NCBI RefSeq assembly: GCF_947072515.1
Contig: NZ_CAMTIG010000037.1
Coordinates: 1-33,990 of the forward strand
Origin: an uncultured Clostridium sp.
Lineage (GTDB): Bacteria; Bacillota; Clostridia; Clostridiales; Clostridiaceae
Direction of reading: 5' to 3'
DNA length: 33,990 bases
In this document: piece by piece, positions 25,303 to 32,781 of the stretch
Numbering within the stretch: the stretch's first letter is position 1
Layout of the letters: each line of letters opens with the position of its first letter
Notes under the pieces: model-generated
What the model was told of the DNA's origin: nothing
Databases searched by the model: none
The model's input: only the letters and a program-made list of their open reading frames with translations
Program-made: the position numbers and the translations under genes

Positions 25303-25977
25303 ATGGAGGTGATTCTTATTTTTATTTCATGGCTTGGTAATTCTAGTTTTTTAATAAAAACATCCCTTGGCAAGAGAATTCTTATCGATCCAATAAATAA
25401 ATTTCACTCTTGTAACTTAACTGACTCGACTCCTAATATTATTACTCTCAGCTCCGAAAATTTTAGATTTAATTGTTTTTCACTCTCTAATAAGAACATT
25501 CCTATAATTTCAAATCCTGGTAAATATGAAAAAGATAATTTATTCATTGAAGGATTTTCCTCTTATAGTGACAACTTACAAGGCTTAAAGCGTGGTAATA
25601 ATCTAATTTTTCTCTATAAAATTGATAATTTAACTTTATGCCATTTAGGATATCTAGGACATATGCTTTCTCCATCCATTCTATCTAAAATCAAAGACTG
25701 CGATATTCTTTTCTTGCCTATTGGTGGGAATATTACTCTAGATGGGAAAGTCGCATATAAATTAGCAAAACTTATAAACCCGAAAATTATAATTCCTATG
25801 AATTATAAATTTAATCCCTACTCTTTTCTTTTTAAGGGACCAGAACAATATCTATTACTCACTAAAAATTCCCAAAAAATAAAAGAAGAAAGTTTTCTAA
25901 TAAATTCATCAACACTTCCTTCTTCATTCCTAAACACGATACTATTATCGCCATTATCCAATTTAAATATTATTTAA
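25303..25977 (+). CDS. Metallo-beta-lactamase-fold protein lacking the metal ligands
   Basis: About 224 aa, alignable by eye with the UlaG-like MBL hydrolases: ISWLGNSSFLI (8-18), KRILIDP (24-30), HLGYLGH (114-120), LFLPIGGNITLDG (137-149) and PKIIIPMNYK (160-169). Each expected ligand is replaced: THxHxDH is TLSSENFRFN (48-57), the YHD His is SYSD, HLGDLGH has Tyr for Asp, and IPMHY has Asn for His. It therefore looks like a pseudoenzyme. Start choice is uncertain. The ATG at 25303 overlaps the ribosome-binding site GGAGGTGAT (25305-25313), which is placed for an ATT codon at 25318. It is divergent from ctsR and ends at a terminator. Confidence 0.75.
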   Translation: MEVILIFISWLGNSSFLIKTSLGKRILIDPINKFHSCNLTDSTPNIITLSSENFRFNCFSLSNKNIPIISNPGKYEKDNLFIEGFSSYSDNLQGLKRGNNLIFLYKIDNLTLCHLGYLGHMLSPSILSKIKDCDILFLPIGGNITLDGKVAYKLAKLINPKIIIPMNYKFNPYSFLFKGPEQYLLLTKNSQKIKEESFLINSSTLPSSFLNTILLSPLSNLNII

Positions 25978-25980
25978 ATA

Positions 25981-26011
25981 AAAAAAAGATCGCTTATAAC
26001 GATCTTTTTTT
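25981..26011. terminator. Bidirectional intrinsic terminator
   Basis: AAAAAAGATCG and CGATCTTTTTT pair around CTTATAA. It lies between the convergent MBL-fold gene (plus) and the ferredoxin gene (minus). Confidence 0.88.
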
Positions 26012-26018
26012 CTGTATA

Positions 26019-26189
26019 CTACTCTTGTACTGGTGCTCCTACTGGACAAACATTAGCACAGTTTCCACAGTCGATACAAGTATCAGCATCGATTACGAAT
26101 TGAGTATCTCCTTGGCTTATAGCGTTAACAGGACACTCAGCTGCACATGCTCCACAGCTTACGCATGAATCTTGAATTACAAATGCCAT
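26019..26189 (-). CDS. 2[4Fe-4S] ferredoxin, clostridial type
   Basis: A 56-aa electron carrier with two CxxCxxCxxxCP motifs: CVSCGACAAECP at residues 9-20 and CIDCGNCANVCP at 38-49. The size, the N-terminal MAFVIQDS and the pseudo-twofold symmetry match the classic clostridial ferredoxin that serves pyruvate:ferredoxin oxidoreductase and hydrogenase. The codons are less AT-biased than in neighbouring genes, consistent with very high expression. AGGAGGTG precedes the ATG. It appears to be monocistronic, with a terminator directly downstream. Confidence 0.97.
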   Translation of the reverse strand: MAFVIQDSCVSCGACAAECPVNAISQGDTQFVIDADTCIDCGNCANVCPVGAPVQE

Positions 26190-26230
26190 AAAAAACACCT
26201 CCTCTTTTTTTTGGTAATTATACCTTCTTC

Positions 26231-26259
26231 ATTTTATCACGTTTTTTTTCAGTTTTAAA
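26231..26259 (-). promoter_or_regulatory. Possible ferredoxin promoter
   Basis: TTTAAA (26254-26259) and TAAAAT (26231-26236) are separated by 17 bases on the minus strand. A second TATAAT lies about 15 bases closer to the gene without a clear -35. Either could serve. Confidence 0.4.
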
Positions 26260-26289
26260 GTAATTTTATAAAATTTATATTTTTCTGAA

Positions 26290-26493
26290 TTATATTACTA
26301 TATACCCAAGCTCTTCAATTGAATCAATTATCTTTTCTATTTTCACATAATTTTCATTATATATTATTACTGCTTCTTTTTTAGCTTTGCTTATTTCACT
26401 TGCAATTACTCCAGCATTACTTGATATAGCTTTCTGTGTCTTTCTTATATCTGTTGCACTATCTATACCTATAATTTTTAATACCGCCTTCAT
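26290..26493 (-). CDS. HMA-like small protein without the CxxC metal site
   Basis: A 67-aa protein with the beta-alpha-beta-beta-alpha-beta pattern of heavy-metal-associated domains (VLKIIGI, DIRKTQKAISS, AGVIASEISKAKKEAVIIYN, KIEKIIDSIEELGYIVI). In copper chaperones the loop reads GMxCxxC; here it reads GIDSATD at residues 9-15, so both Cys are gone, and the protein has no Cys at all. Metal binding in the usual way is excluded. It follows ricT by 10 bases and is probably co-transcribed with it. The role is unknown; a protein-protein or ligand-binding use of the fold is a guess. Confidence 0.7.
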   Translation of the reverse strand: MKAVLKIIGIDSATDIRKTQKAISSNAGVIASEISKAKKEAVIIYNENYVKIEKIIDSIEELGYIVI

Positions 26494-26503
26494 AATATGC
26501 CTC

Positions 26504-27409
26504 CTATTTTTCTTTTATAAGTTGTTTTATTAATTTTTTATCTTCCGGAGTCTCTACTTCTAATTTTATATCATGATCATCAATAACATCTTCATAGTCA
26601 CCTTTAATCATTTTAATATTTTCTATTTTGAATTGTTCAATGAACTCTTCATCTCCATTTTTTAATTTTACTTTAACAGATTCTTTAACTATATTATTTT
26701 GGACTACTTCACCTGTTCCTTGATCTGTTTCTACAATAGAACCAACTCGTGGTAATCTCTTTCTTATATCTTCATACGTACTTTGCTCATAATTTAAGCA
26801 GCACATAAGTCTTCCACATATCCCAGATATTTTAGTTGGATTAAGAGATAGATTTTGTTCTTTTGCCATTTTTATTGATACTGATGTAAAATCACCTAAA
26901 AATGATGAACAACACATAGGTCTACCACAAGGTCCAAGTCCACCTATCATTTTAGCTTCATCTCTTACACCAATTTGTCTAAGCTCTATTCTTGTTTTAA
27001 AAATAGTTGCTAAATCCTTTACTAATTCTCTAAAATCAACTCTTCCATCTGCAGTAAAATAAAATATTACTTTATTATTATCAAATGTATACTCTACATC
27101 TATAAGTTTCATATCTAATTTATGATCCCATATCTTTTCAGTACATATTCTTAAAGCTTCTTCTTCTTTCGCTTTATTTTCTGCATGATTTTTTTTATCT
27201 TCTTCATCTGCTATTCTAATAACAGTTTTTAAAGGGGCAATTATTTCACTCTCATCAATTTGCTTTTCACTTATTACGCACTGCCCAAATTCTATTCCTC
27301 TTGCTGTCTCTACTATTACATAACTGTCCTTCGTTACATTTAATTCTTGCGGATCAAAATAATAAATCTTCCCCGCTTTTTTAAATCTAACACCTATAAC
27401 TTTTAACAT
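26504..27409 (-). CDS. ricT: PSP1-domain protein RicT (YaaT)
   Basis: A 301-aa cytoplasmic protein of the PSP1 family. The characteristic Cys cluster is CGRPMCCSSFLGDF near residues 157-170 and ICGRLMCCLNYE near 193-204; in Bacillus these ligate [4Fe-4S] clusters of the Ric (YaaT-YlbF-YmcA) complex, which directs RNase Y and is needed for sporulation, competence and biofilm. It lies three bases downstream of holB, the conserved order tmk-darA-holB-yaaT. The other Ric partners are not in the window. Confidence 0.92.
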   Translation of the reverse strand: MLKVIGVRFKKAGKIYYFDPQELNVTKDSYVIVETARGIEFGQCVISEKQIDESEIIAPLKTVIRIADEEDKKNHAENKAKEEEALRICTEKIWDHKLDMKLIDVEYTFDNNKVIFYFTADGRVDFRELVKDLATIFKTRIELRQIGVRDEAKMIGGLGPCGRPMCCSSFLGDFTSVSIKMAKEQNLSLNPTKISGICGRLMCCLNYEQSTYEDIRKRLPRVGSIVETDQGTGEVVQNNIVKESVKVKLKNGDEEFIEQFKIENIKMIKGDYEDVIDDHDIKLEVETPEDKKLIKQLIKEK

Positions 27410-27412
27410 CTA

Positions 27413-28345
27413 TTATCCCTCCAAAAAACTCATAAGCATAATATTCAAAGTAATTTGGAAATTTGAACCTGCATCTATATTTTTTCTTACAATCTTAATA
27501 GCATCAATCATCCCATTTAATTTTTTATAAGACATCATCTGCATAAGTTCTTCTATTTCTTTATTTTTATCAGAATTTATTATAAATCGCTTATCATCTA
27601 CTTCTTTATAAATAATTATATCTCTGATAAACCCTTCCATTATACTTAATAGTTCTTCTTTCTCATCTTTATATTTTAATAATTTATTCTCATATTTTAA
27701 GATACTTTCTATATTCTTATCATTAATTTCTCTAATTAATTCTAATACTACCGTTCTTATTTCTTGTAACTCATCATCATGCAAAAATTTTTCTAACCTA
27801 CCTGGAATTCCTCTTGCATAAGCTAGTGCTGGAGCAAAATTTTCAATATCTTTTTCTCCATATTTTTCTTCTATATATTCCTTCATTTCATCTTTAGATA
27901 ATGGTGTTAATTTATAAACTTGACATCTAGATTTTATAGTTTCTAATATCACTTCTAATGATGTAGTTAAAAGTATAATAAATCTACCTTCTGGTGGTTC
28001 CTCAATAGTTTTTAATAACGCATTCTGTGCCTGAATTGTTAACTTTTCAGCCGAATATATTAATATAACCTTCTTGTCTCCTTCATAAGGTTTTTTATTA
28101 ACTTCCTCTATTATTTCTCTAACTTCATCTACTCCCATACTAGCTTTCTTAGGTTTATACTCTATAGAATCTACATGTGGTTTAAACATTTCTTTCTCTA
28201 AAATTAAAGATGAAAATATATCTCCAAGCTTACTTTTTCCTATTCCATCATCTCCCACAATTATGTGAGCATGAGATAGAGTTTTATTTTCAGCTCTCTT
28301 TTTGAATCCATCTATTATTTTCTTATATCCAATGTATTTTTCCAA
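27413..28345 (-). CDS. holB: DNA polymerase III subunit delta'
   Basis: A clamp-loader subunit of 310 aa. The N-terminal AAA+ domain has Walker A-like GDDGIGKSKL near residues 27-36, GVDEVREIIEEVNKKPYEGDKKVILI near 71-96, NALLKTIEEPPEGRFIILLTT near 112-132, and the sensor SRCQVYKL near 141-148. This fits HolB rather than DnaX, because no zinc-binding Cys cluster follows Walker A. The C-terminal half is helical. The position between darA and ricT supports it. Confidence 0.92.
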   Translation of the reverse strand: MEKYIGYKKIIDGFKKRAENKTLSHAHIIVGDDGIGKSKLGDIFSSLILEKEMFKPHVDSIEYKPKKASMGVDEVREIIEEVNKKPYEGDKKVILIYSAEKLTIQAQNALLKTIEEPPEGRFIILLTTSLEVILETIKSRCQVYKLTPLSKDEMKEYIEEKYGEKDIENFAPALAYARGIPGRLEKFLHDDELQEIRTVVLELIREINDKNIESILKYENKLLKYKDEKEELLSIMEGFIRDIIIYKEVDDKRFIINSDKNKEIEELMQMMSYKKLNGMIDAIKIVRKNIDAGSNFQITLNIMLMSFLEG

Positions 28346-28358
28346 TACAAGTCTCTCC

Positions 28359-28688
28359 TTATATCTTTATAAACTGATCTATATCTAATACAAAAACAGT
28401 TGCACCTCCAACTGTAACTTCTACTGGATACTGCATATATACCTCCGCTACATCAGTAATTGGTGCCGGTGTTGCTACTATTTCTTCACGTTTCTTGCAA
28501 ATCTCTTTTATTATATCTATAACATTTTCTGCCTTTTCCTTTTCTACACCTATCATAAGTGTAGTATTTCCTGACTTCAAGAATCCTCCAGTGGTAGCTA
28601 ACTTAGTTACCATAAAGCCCTTTTCATTTAAAGCTTCTATTAAATCAGTAGAATCCTCATCATTTACAATTGCAATAACTAATTTCAT
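28359..28688 (-). CDS. darA: Cyclic-di-AMP receptor DarA (PII-like, YaaQ)
   Basis: A 109-aa PII-like trimeric signalling protein that binds c-di-AMP. Family features are MKLVIAIVNDEDS at the start, LNEKGFMVTKLATTGGFLKSGNTTLMIGVE near residues 24-53, and the C-terminal VTVGGATVFVLDIDQF. I start at the ATG 28686-28688, with GGAGGTG seven bases upstream; a frame extending six codons more is not supported. It is just upstream of holB. The cognate synthase DisA is in the same window. The downstream target of DarA is not known from the sequence. Confidence 0.93.
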   Translation of the reverse strand: MKLVIAIVNDEDSTDLIEALNEKGFMVTKLATTGGFLKSGNTTLMIGVEKEKAENVIDIIKEICKKREEIVATPAPITDVAEVYMQYPVEVTVGGATVFVLDIDQFIKI

Positions 28689-28770
28689 AAAAAACACCTC
28701 CAACAAATAAATTAACCCTAATTCTATTTTACCATAAACTTCTATATATAAATATATCTTATTAACCTAA

Positions 28771-29397
28771 TTAAAGTAGTTCAGTAAATATTGTTTTTAA
28801 TTCATTTAGTACTTCATCAATAGAATTTTCGGCATTAATTTTTTTCATTTTTTCCTTATTATTTTCATAAATGTTATTATACCCTTCTCTAACTTTATTA
28901 TGAAAATCTATCGCTTCTAAATCTAATCTATTTACTTCTCTATCTGAATTTTTTCTTATTCTTTCTAGTCCTACTTCCGGTGATATATCAAATAAAATTG
29001 ACATATCTGGCATGTGTCCATCTATAGCAAATTCATTTATTCTATATACTTCTTCCATTCCAATTCCTCTAGCATGTCCTTGATATGCTAATGATGAAAA
29101 TACAAATCTATCACATAAAACAATCTTTCCTTCGTTTAAAGCTGGTAATACCTTTTCTACTAGATGTTGTCTTCTTGCTGCAGCGTATAAAAGTGCCTCT
29201 GTTCTTCCATCCATCTCTGTATTATTAGTATCTAAAATAACTTCTCTTATCTTTTCTGATATTTTTATTCCTCCTGGTTCTCTTGTAGTAACACAATCAT
29301 ATCCTTTTTCTTTTAACCAAAGGTATATCTTCTCAATCATTGTTGATTTTCCTGATCCTTCTCCACCTTCAAATGCAATAAATAAGCCTTTATTCAT
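28771..29397 (-). CDS. tmk: Thymidylate kinase
   Basis: Phosphorylates dTMP to dTDP. The 208-aa protein has the P-loop [12 protein letters not shown] at residues 9-20, the DR-type motif [14 protein letters not shown] near 93-106 and the thymidine-binding TREPGG near 39-44. The LID region is DREVNRLD near 152-159. The length is normal. It lies between gin and darA, the conserved order. Confidence 0.96.
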   Translation of the reverse strand: MNKGLFIAFEGGEGSGKSTMIEKIYLWLKEKGYDCVTTREPGGIKISEKIREVILDTNNTEMDGRTEALLYAAARRQHLVEKVLPALNEGKIVLCDRFVFSSLAYQGHARGIGMEEVYRINEFAIDGHMPDMSILFDISPEVGLERIRKNSDREVNRLDLEAIDFHNKVREGYNNIYENNKEKMKKINAENSIDEVLNELKTIFTELL

Positions 29398-29415
29398 AAT
29401 ATATTTAGTTCCCTT

Positions 29416-29661
29416 CTATTTATATATGACTACCTTTATCTTATCTATAAAATAATCATATCTATTTTCTTCAACTCTAGTGTTTACAATTTCTCGTTCG
29501 CAATTTCGACAAATATATTCACCATTAATAATTATACCATTAATAATGTCTTCTGATAAACCAGTTTTATGTGCCTTTCCACAAATTGCACAAACTGTAT
29601 CTTTTTCATATTCTATTTCTTTATTTTTAAATTCTTCTATCTTTATATTTTTAAATTTCAT
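29416..29661 (-). CDS. csfB: Sigma-G inhibitor Gin (CsfB)
   Basis: An 81-aa zinc-binding anti-sigma factor that keeps sigma-G inactive until forespore engulfment is complete. The two Cys pairs are CAICGK near residues 24-29 and CRNCER near 51-56, separated by GIIINGEYI, the Gin signature. I start at the ATG 29659-29661 (MKFKNIKI), six bases after GGGGTGG; an in-frame extension of seven codons lies across that site. It is upstream of tmk, near its Bacillus location. A sigma-F-like promoter precedes it (29695-29724), which agrees with the sigma-F dependence known for csfB. Confidence 0.85.
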   Translation of the reverse strand: MKFKNIKIEEFKNKEIEYEKDTVCAICGKAHKTGLSEDIINGIIINGEYICRNCEREIVNTRVEENRYDYFIDKIKVVIYK

Positions 29662-29694
29662 ACTTGTCCACCCCTTAATCAAAATCTTTATTTA

Positions 29695-29724
29695 AATTCT
29701 TACCCACTTATTAAATTAATAATC
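29695..29724 (-). promoter_or_regulatory. Sigma-F-like promoter of gin
   Basis: On the minus strand GGTAAGAATT (29695-29704) fully matches the sigma-F -10 consensus GGNRANANTW. GATTA (29720-29724) matches four of five bases of GYWTA with a 15-base spacer. The start would be about 27 bases before the gin ATG. Confidence 0.55.
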
Positions 29725-29792
29725 ACACTATATAAATATTTTTTAAAATTTTGGTAAAAATAAAATAAACTATTTATTTAGGAGGAAATCTT

Positions 29793-30956
29793 ATGAAACA
29801 TAAAGTAAAATCCTATCTTAACCATTGTGAAGAAGACATATCGATAATTTGTAATGAACTTTATAATACTCCTGAAGAAAGTTACAAAGAACAATATGCT
29901 TCTTCTTTAATCAGTAGTATCTTAAAAAAACATAACTTCACAATAGAAAAAGATATTTTAGATATAAAGAACTCTTTCTATGCTTATAAAGGCACTGGTC
30001 ATCCTAAAATTTGTTTTCTTTGCGAATATGATGCCATTCCTAATAAGGGTCATATAACAGGTCATAATCTATTATCATCTATATCAGTCCTAGCAGGCCT
30101 TTGTTTAGGCAATGCTGTAACTGATATGGAATATGGTTCTTCTATTATAATCGGTTGTCCTGGTGAATATTTAGGTGGAACTAAAAACTTAATGGCTAAA
30201 CAAGGACTTTTTGATGATATAGATGTTGTTATGGTTGTTCATCCACAAACTAAAACTATTGAAAGTGGAACTTCATCTGCTATTATTCCTTTAAGTATAA
30301 GTTTTTCTAAAGAAGATGGATTAAGTTTTTTAAATGAAGAAAAATATAATTCATTAGATGCTATTTTACTAACTTTCAATATAATAAATACTTTAGCTAA
30401 AGGTTTTGATGATGGTGTAGAAATTCATTCAATACTTTCAAAAGGTGGAGAAACACCACTTTTAATTCCTAAAACTTCAGAAGGTAAATTCTATATTAGA
30501 GCTAAAAATACTAAAACAGCAGAAATTTGTGAATCTAAAATTAAATTAGTTGCAAAAACTGTAGGTGATTTAATGAATATAGAATCTAAAATTTCTCTCT
30601 ATGAACCTCCAAATGAAGAATTATTAACTAATAGTACCTTAAATAGATTATTAAATAATAATCTAAAAGAGGCTGGAATAATAAATATCCTACCTAGTGT
30701 AGGAACTAAAGCAGGATTAAGTATCGGTACAATTAGTAAAATCGTTCCAACAATTCACTCTTATATTTGTATAACAGATGATGAAAAAATTTCTTATGGT
30801 TCTACTGATTTTGCTGATGCTACAATTAAGCCCTTTGCATTAGAGCAGTGTAAAAAAGCTGGTATTTCTTTAGCGTTAACAGGACTAGATTTAATAATTA
30901 ACAAAACTCTTCTTCATGAAACTAAAACTGAATTCTACAATAATAAAAGCCTGTAA
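29793..30956 (+). CDS. M20D-like amidohydrolase homologue with altered metal site
   Basis: A 387-aa cytoplasmic protein of the peptidase M20 / AbgB-type amidohydrolase family. Landmarks are FLCEYDAIP (75-83), GHITGHN (86-92), GCPGEYLGGTKNLM (121-134), VMVVHP (146-151) and IVPTIHSYICI near 317-327. Family members use GHxCGH, EE and a C-terminal His as ligands. Here Thr replaces Cys at 89, Tyr126 replaces the second Glu, and the final HT/S-x-F motif reads YGSTDF. The retained residues are H91, E125 and H150. Two-metal catalysis is therefore doubtful. AGGAGG precedes the ATG. It is a single-gene unit ended by a terminator that includes its stop codon. Confidence 0.8.
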   Translation: MKHKVKSYLNHCEEDISIICNELYNTPEESYKEQYASSLISSILKKHNFTIEKDILDIKNSFYAYKGTGHPKICFLCEYDAIPNKGHITGHNLLSSISVLAGLCLGNAVTDMEYGSSIIIGCPGEYLGGTKNLMAKQGLFDDIDVVMVVHPQTKTIESGTSSAIIPLSISFSKEDGLSFLNEEKYNSLDAILLTFNIINTLAKGFDDGVEIHSILSKGGETPLLIPKTSEGKFYIRAKNTKTAEICESKIKLVAKTVGDLMNIESKISLYEPPNEELLTNSTLNRLLNNNLKEAGIINILPSVGTKAGLSIGTISKIVPTIHSYICITDDEKISYGSTDFADATIKPFALEQCKKAGISLALTGLDLIINKTLLHETKTEFYNNKSL

Positions 30957-30975
30957 GTAATTACAGGCTTTTATT
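30942..30975. terminator. Bidirectional intrinsic terminator
   Basis: AAAAGCCTGTAA (30945-30956) pairs perfectly with TTACAGGCTTTT (30961-30972), with T-rich tails both ways. The TAA stop of the M20-like gene is inside the stem. It also serves the convergent membrane protein gene. Confidence 0.9.
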
Positions 30976-31455
30976 TTAAACCATGGCTCTATTTACCCTA
31001 TGGATAAACTCTTCGCTAGGTTCAAACTCAAATTTATAAACTTTTCCTTCTTTTTCAAAAATACAAATACATGCTTTTTGATTAAATAAACTACATACAA
31101 ATGAACCTACTGATTTACACTTCGTCTTCGGTGCAGCCGATTTTGCTCCAATATACCTTATATTAGATAATCTTATGCTAGCCAAATTTCTCTCATTATG
31201 TCCTAATATTTTATTCACTATAAGTTTGTCTGCTATTATTGAATATTTGTATGAAGTGTAGCATGAAATTATTTCCCCAAGTAATATAAGAATAGTAATA
31301 GTCATAATTATAATATTCCAGATTTGTAAAGTAGTACTATCCTTAAACTTTATTAATTTTAGTCCCTCATGAATATAAAGCATAAAAGTTATTATTATTA
31401 AACTAATAGCTATAACTGGTGCTTTTCTTTTCGAGACTACTTCCCTATGCATCAT
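30976..31455 (-). CDS. Small membrane protein, two TM segments, DUF/PH-like tail
   Basis: About 159 aa from the ATG at 31453-31455 (MMHREVV), nine bases after GGGGGA. Two hydrophobic segments (about 14-34 and 47-68) form a hairpin anchor. The remaining 90 residues are cytoplasmic, with beta-type segments (YKYSIIADKLIVNKILG, SIRLSNIRYIGAK, ACICIFEKEGKVYKFEFEPSEEFIHRVNRAMV). That pattern recalls bacterial PH-like membrane proteins (the bPH/YdbT type), whose tail also ends in an F/I-helix. I do not recognise the exact family. There are several Cys (near 64, 112, 119, 126 and 128). It stands alone between convergent and divergent neighbours. Confidence 0.65.
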   Translation of the reverse strand: MMHREVVSKRKAPVIAISLIIITFMLYIHEGLKLIKFKDSTTLQIWNIIIMTITILILLGEIISCYTSYKYSIIADKLIVNKILGHNERNLASIRLSNIRYIGAKSAAPKTKCKSVGSFVCSLFNQKACICIFEKEGKVYKFEFEPSEEFIHRVNRAMV

Positions 31456-31726
31456 ATTATTAAATCCCCCGATTAAATGCAATTAATATTATATTGAGAT
31501 TATACTAACAAACAGGATTTTATTCCATAGCTAATATGTATTATTTTTATTCTTTTTTAACTAAATATTAAAAATATCATCTATTTCCTTAATATTTATA
31601 ATCATTTTATAAAATTCTTTAACAAAATAAAAAGTCAATAATAAAATATTTAACAATTAGTAAAAACTATTCATTTTTAACTTTATGTTGTAAAATATAT
31701 CTATACAAAAATTTTTGGAGGACACC

Positions 31727-32674
31727 ATGATACAAATATTTAAAACTATAGATGATAAGCCTTTAAGATTAATTCAACTTGAAAATATCGAACCAGGTTG
31801 TTGGATTAACATAGTGGCTCCATCTGAAGAAGAGCTCATATTAATTTCAAAAAAAACTTCTATCCCTCTTGAATTTCTAAATGCTTCATTAGATGATGAG
31901 GAAACATCCCGTATTGATATAGAGAATAATATGCTATCCGTAATAGTAGATATACCTTTTACAGAGATGGAAGATAATTCTCTAACCTACGATACATATC
32001 CTTTATCTATTATACACTCTGAAAACTTACTTGTTACGGTATGCTTAAAAAACAGTAAAATTTTAACTGACTTCATTAATGGTAAAATTAAGTCTTTCTA
32101 TACTTATAAAAAATCTAGATTTACATTACAGATTCTTAGCAGAGTTTCAACTTATTTTTTACTTTACTTAAGACAAATAGATAAAAAAAGTCTCATGATA
32201 GAAAAACGTCTTCATAAATCTATGAAAAATAGAGAACTTATTCAACTTCATTCTTTAGAAAAATCGCTTGTTTATTTTTCTACTTCACTAAAAGCAAATG
32301 AAATAACTCTTGAAAAAATGCTTAAATTAGATACTATTCAAAAATATGAGGAAGATAAAGATGTATTAGAAGATGTAATTATAGAAAATAAACAAGCTAT
32401 CGAAATGACTGAAATATATAGTAATATCCTTGCAAGTACTATGGATTTCTTTGCGTCTGTGATTTCAAACAACTTAAATATTGTAATGAAAGTATTAGCA
32501 TCAGTAACAATATTAATGTCCATTCCAACTATGATCAGTGGAATTATGGGAATGAACGTTGTTTTTCCATTTAATACTGATTCAAATCATACCTTTTTTA
32601 TAATAATGTTTTTAACAATTATTATATGTACAATAGCAGCCTGGATACTTCATAAAAAAGATATGTTTAGATAA
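31727..32674 (+). CDS. CorA-family divalent cation transporter
   Basis: A 315-aa membrane protein. A large N-terminal cytoplasmic domain (about 1-245) ends in long helices. Two C-terminal transmembrane helices follow: one ending in the signature GIMGMN near residues 274-279 (the CorA GMN motif, kept) and one at about 290-310. A basic tail (HKKDMFR) ends the protein. The family carries Mg2+, Co2+, Ni2+ or Zn2+; Mg2+ is the default guess. The start is the ATG at 31727 with TTGGAGGACACC upstream; a TTG four codons earlier is in the ribosome-binding site. A terminator follows. Confidence 0.9.
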   Translation: MIQIFKTIDDKPLRLIQLENIEPGCWINIVAPSEEELILISKKTSIPLEFLNASLDDEETSRIDIENNMLSVIVDIPFTEMEDNSLTYDTYPLSIIHSENLLVTVCLKNSKILTDFINGKIKSFYTYKKSRFTLQILSRVSTYFLLYLRQIDKKSLMIEKRLHKSMKNRELIQLHSLEKSLVYFSTSLKANEITLEKMLKLDTIQKYEEDKDVLEDVIIENKQAIEMTEIYSNILASTMDFFASVISNNLNIVMKVLASVTILMSIPTMISGIMGMNVVFPFNTDSNHTFFIIMFLTIIICTIAAWILHKKDMFR

Positions 32675-32715
32675 AATATTTTAACATCCTAACAAAAATA
32701 TCATATTACTATACT

Positions 32716-32749
32716 AAAAGAGCAATTTATCAGAGTTAGCTCTTTTTTT
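32716..32749 (+). terminator. Intrinsic terminator after the CorA gene
   Basis: AAAAGAGC (32716-32723) pairs with GCTCTTTT (32739-32746) around a 15-base loop and is followed by more T residues. Confidence 0.8.
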
Positions 32750-32781
32750 GTAATATATTTTATAATAAAAGGAGAGTTTAT

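Noticed and set aside
31610..31690. Several TTTAACA sequences upstream of the CorA gene as a possible Pho box
   Set aside because: The copies are about 30 bases apart and not at 11-base period; they are probably chance in AT-rich DNA.
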